64,000 nucleotides of DNA from Actinophytocola sp. (GTDB lineage: Bacteria; Actinomycetota; Actinomycetes; Mycobacteriales; Pseudonocardiaceae): contig WHUB01000006.1 in NCBI GenBank assembly GCA_009377395.1, positions 37,471 to 101,470 on the forward strand. The letters are read 5' to 3'. Positions 63,583-64,000 of the stretch are shown here, in pieces. Made by a program: the position numbers and the translations under genes. The notes under the pieces are model-generated. The model was not told the origin of the DNA and searched no databases. It worked only from the letters and a program-made list of their open reading frames with translations. The first letter of the stretch is position 1. Each line of letters opens with the position of its first letter.

Positions 63583-64000
63583 GTGATTGCCTATCGTGCC
63601 ATGCTCGACGTCTCGCGCGAACTCGCACAGCGGGTGAGTCAGCTGTTGGCGGCCGAGCGGCGCCGGCGCGGTACGCGCAAGGGCACGCGGGCGTTGACCT
63701 GCTTTCGGCAGGCGGTCATGGGGCTGCGCTGGTTTCGCCAGGACGCCGACATCGCCGCGCTGGGCCACGATCACGGCGTGTCCCGGGCGACGGCCTACCG
63801 CTACCTCGACGAGGTGATCGACGTGCTCGCGGCCAACGCTCCCGACCTGCGTGACGCTCTGCTGCGCGCACAGGCGCGGGGTGCGGGCTATGTGATCCTG
63901 GACGGCAAGGTGTTCTCCGCCGACCGCTGCGGCGAGCAGAACACAAGCGTCAAGGGCAAACAGATCGATGCGTGGTACTCAGGCAAGGCCTGTGAGCACG
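63583..64000 (+). CDS. IS5-family DDE transposase, N-terminal part
   Basis: The visible 139 residues start VIAYRAMLDVSRELAQRVSQ, contain an HTH region (GHDHGVSRATAYRYLDEVID) and reach the start of the DDE domain (YVILDGKVFSADR, with the first catalytic Asp, then VKGKQIDAWYSGK). This is typical of the IS5/IS1647-like group in actinobacteria. GTG 63583 follows GGGGAGGA. The gene runs past the window end, so whether it is intact is unknown. Confidence 0.9.
   Translation, partial: MIAYRAMLDVSRELAQRVSQLLAAERRRRGTRKGTRALTCFRQAVMGLRWFRQDADIAALGHDHGVSRATAYRYLDEVIDVLAANAPDLRDALLRAQARGAGYVILDGKVFSADRCGEQNTSVKGKQIDAWYSGKACEH

Larger units (their letters stand above)
63471..64000 (+). mobile_element. 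left part of an IS5-family insertion sequence (cut by window end)
   Basis: The sequence from about 63471 to the window edge does not resemble the neighbouring chromosomal genes and carries a transposase. The right end and both terminal repeats cannot be defined because the window stops inside the element; the left boundary is approximate. The small gene just before it may have lost its end to the insertion. Confidence 0.7.

Overview
The window is a contiguous piece of a very GC-rich actinobacterial chromosome. GTG starts, GTGA/ATGA gene overlaps, a WhiB protein, a BldM-type regulator, DUF5319, DUF3017 and perM all point to the order Pseudonocardiales (Amycolatopsis/Saccharomonospora-like). 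This placement is inferred from gene content and gene order. Much of the order matches two known Mycobacterium tuberculosis neighbourhoods, Rv3422c-Rv3395c (tsaE to imuA') and Rv0948c-Rv0957 (chorismate mutase to purH). I saw no rRNA, tRNA or CRISPR array.

Region 1 (1-9945) holds the t6A tRNA-modification genes tsaE, tsaB, rimI and tsaD. A malonate-type module is wedged between tsaE and tsaB: a fused biotin-independent-looking carboxyltransferase, malonyl-CoA synthetase (matB), a TRAP transporter (dctM, dctQ, dctP) and a divergent GntR/FadR-type regulator with inverted repeats in the shared promoter region.

Region 2 (10063-24028) is a stress, development and purine block. It has CIRCE-controlled groES-groEL, whiB3, a MerR-type regulator that carries DnaA-box-like sequences inside its coding region, a BldM homologue lacking the phospho-acceptor Asp, sigD with its anti-sigma factor rsdA, DUF5319, guaB, guaB3, a ChoD-like GMC oxidoreductase, and guaA.

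Region 3 (24030-36101) is about the envelope and signalling. It contains a LiaF/PspC-type membrane protein divergent from a PspC-histidine kinase/LuxR response regulator pair, DUF445 and DUF4393 proteins, a Ser/Thr kinase paired with a predicted pseudokinase, and several poorly known membrane proteins.

Region 4 (36155-50181) has chorismate mutase with an attenuator-like leader, uvrD1, a small LexA-controlled Cys-containing protein, an M23 peptidase, a large unknown membrane protein, sucC-sucD, a DUF5336 protein, a P-loop kinase, perM, and purN-purH. perM carries six copies of a 21-bp repeat that also occurs between genes at 28069-28110.

Region 5 (50343-64000) begins with the SOS mutasome imuA'-imuB-dnaE2 behind a perfect LexA box. 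It continues with a TNT-toxin-domain protein, a DMT transporter, folD-DUF3017, DUF1918, a Cys-rich metallothionein-like protein and icd. It ends inside an IS5-type insertion sequence cut by the window edge.

The most notable leads are the SOS-controlled small protein at 39257-39502, the repeat family that has entered the perM coding sequence, the split t6A operon with its malonate module, the DUF600/YezG-like plus TNT fusion, and the clustered DnaA boxes in the MerR gene.
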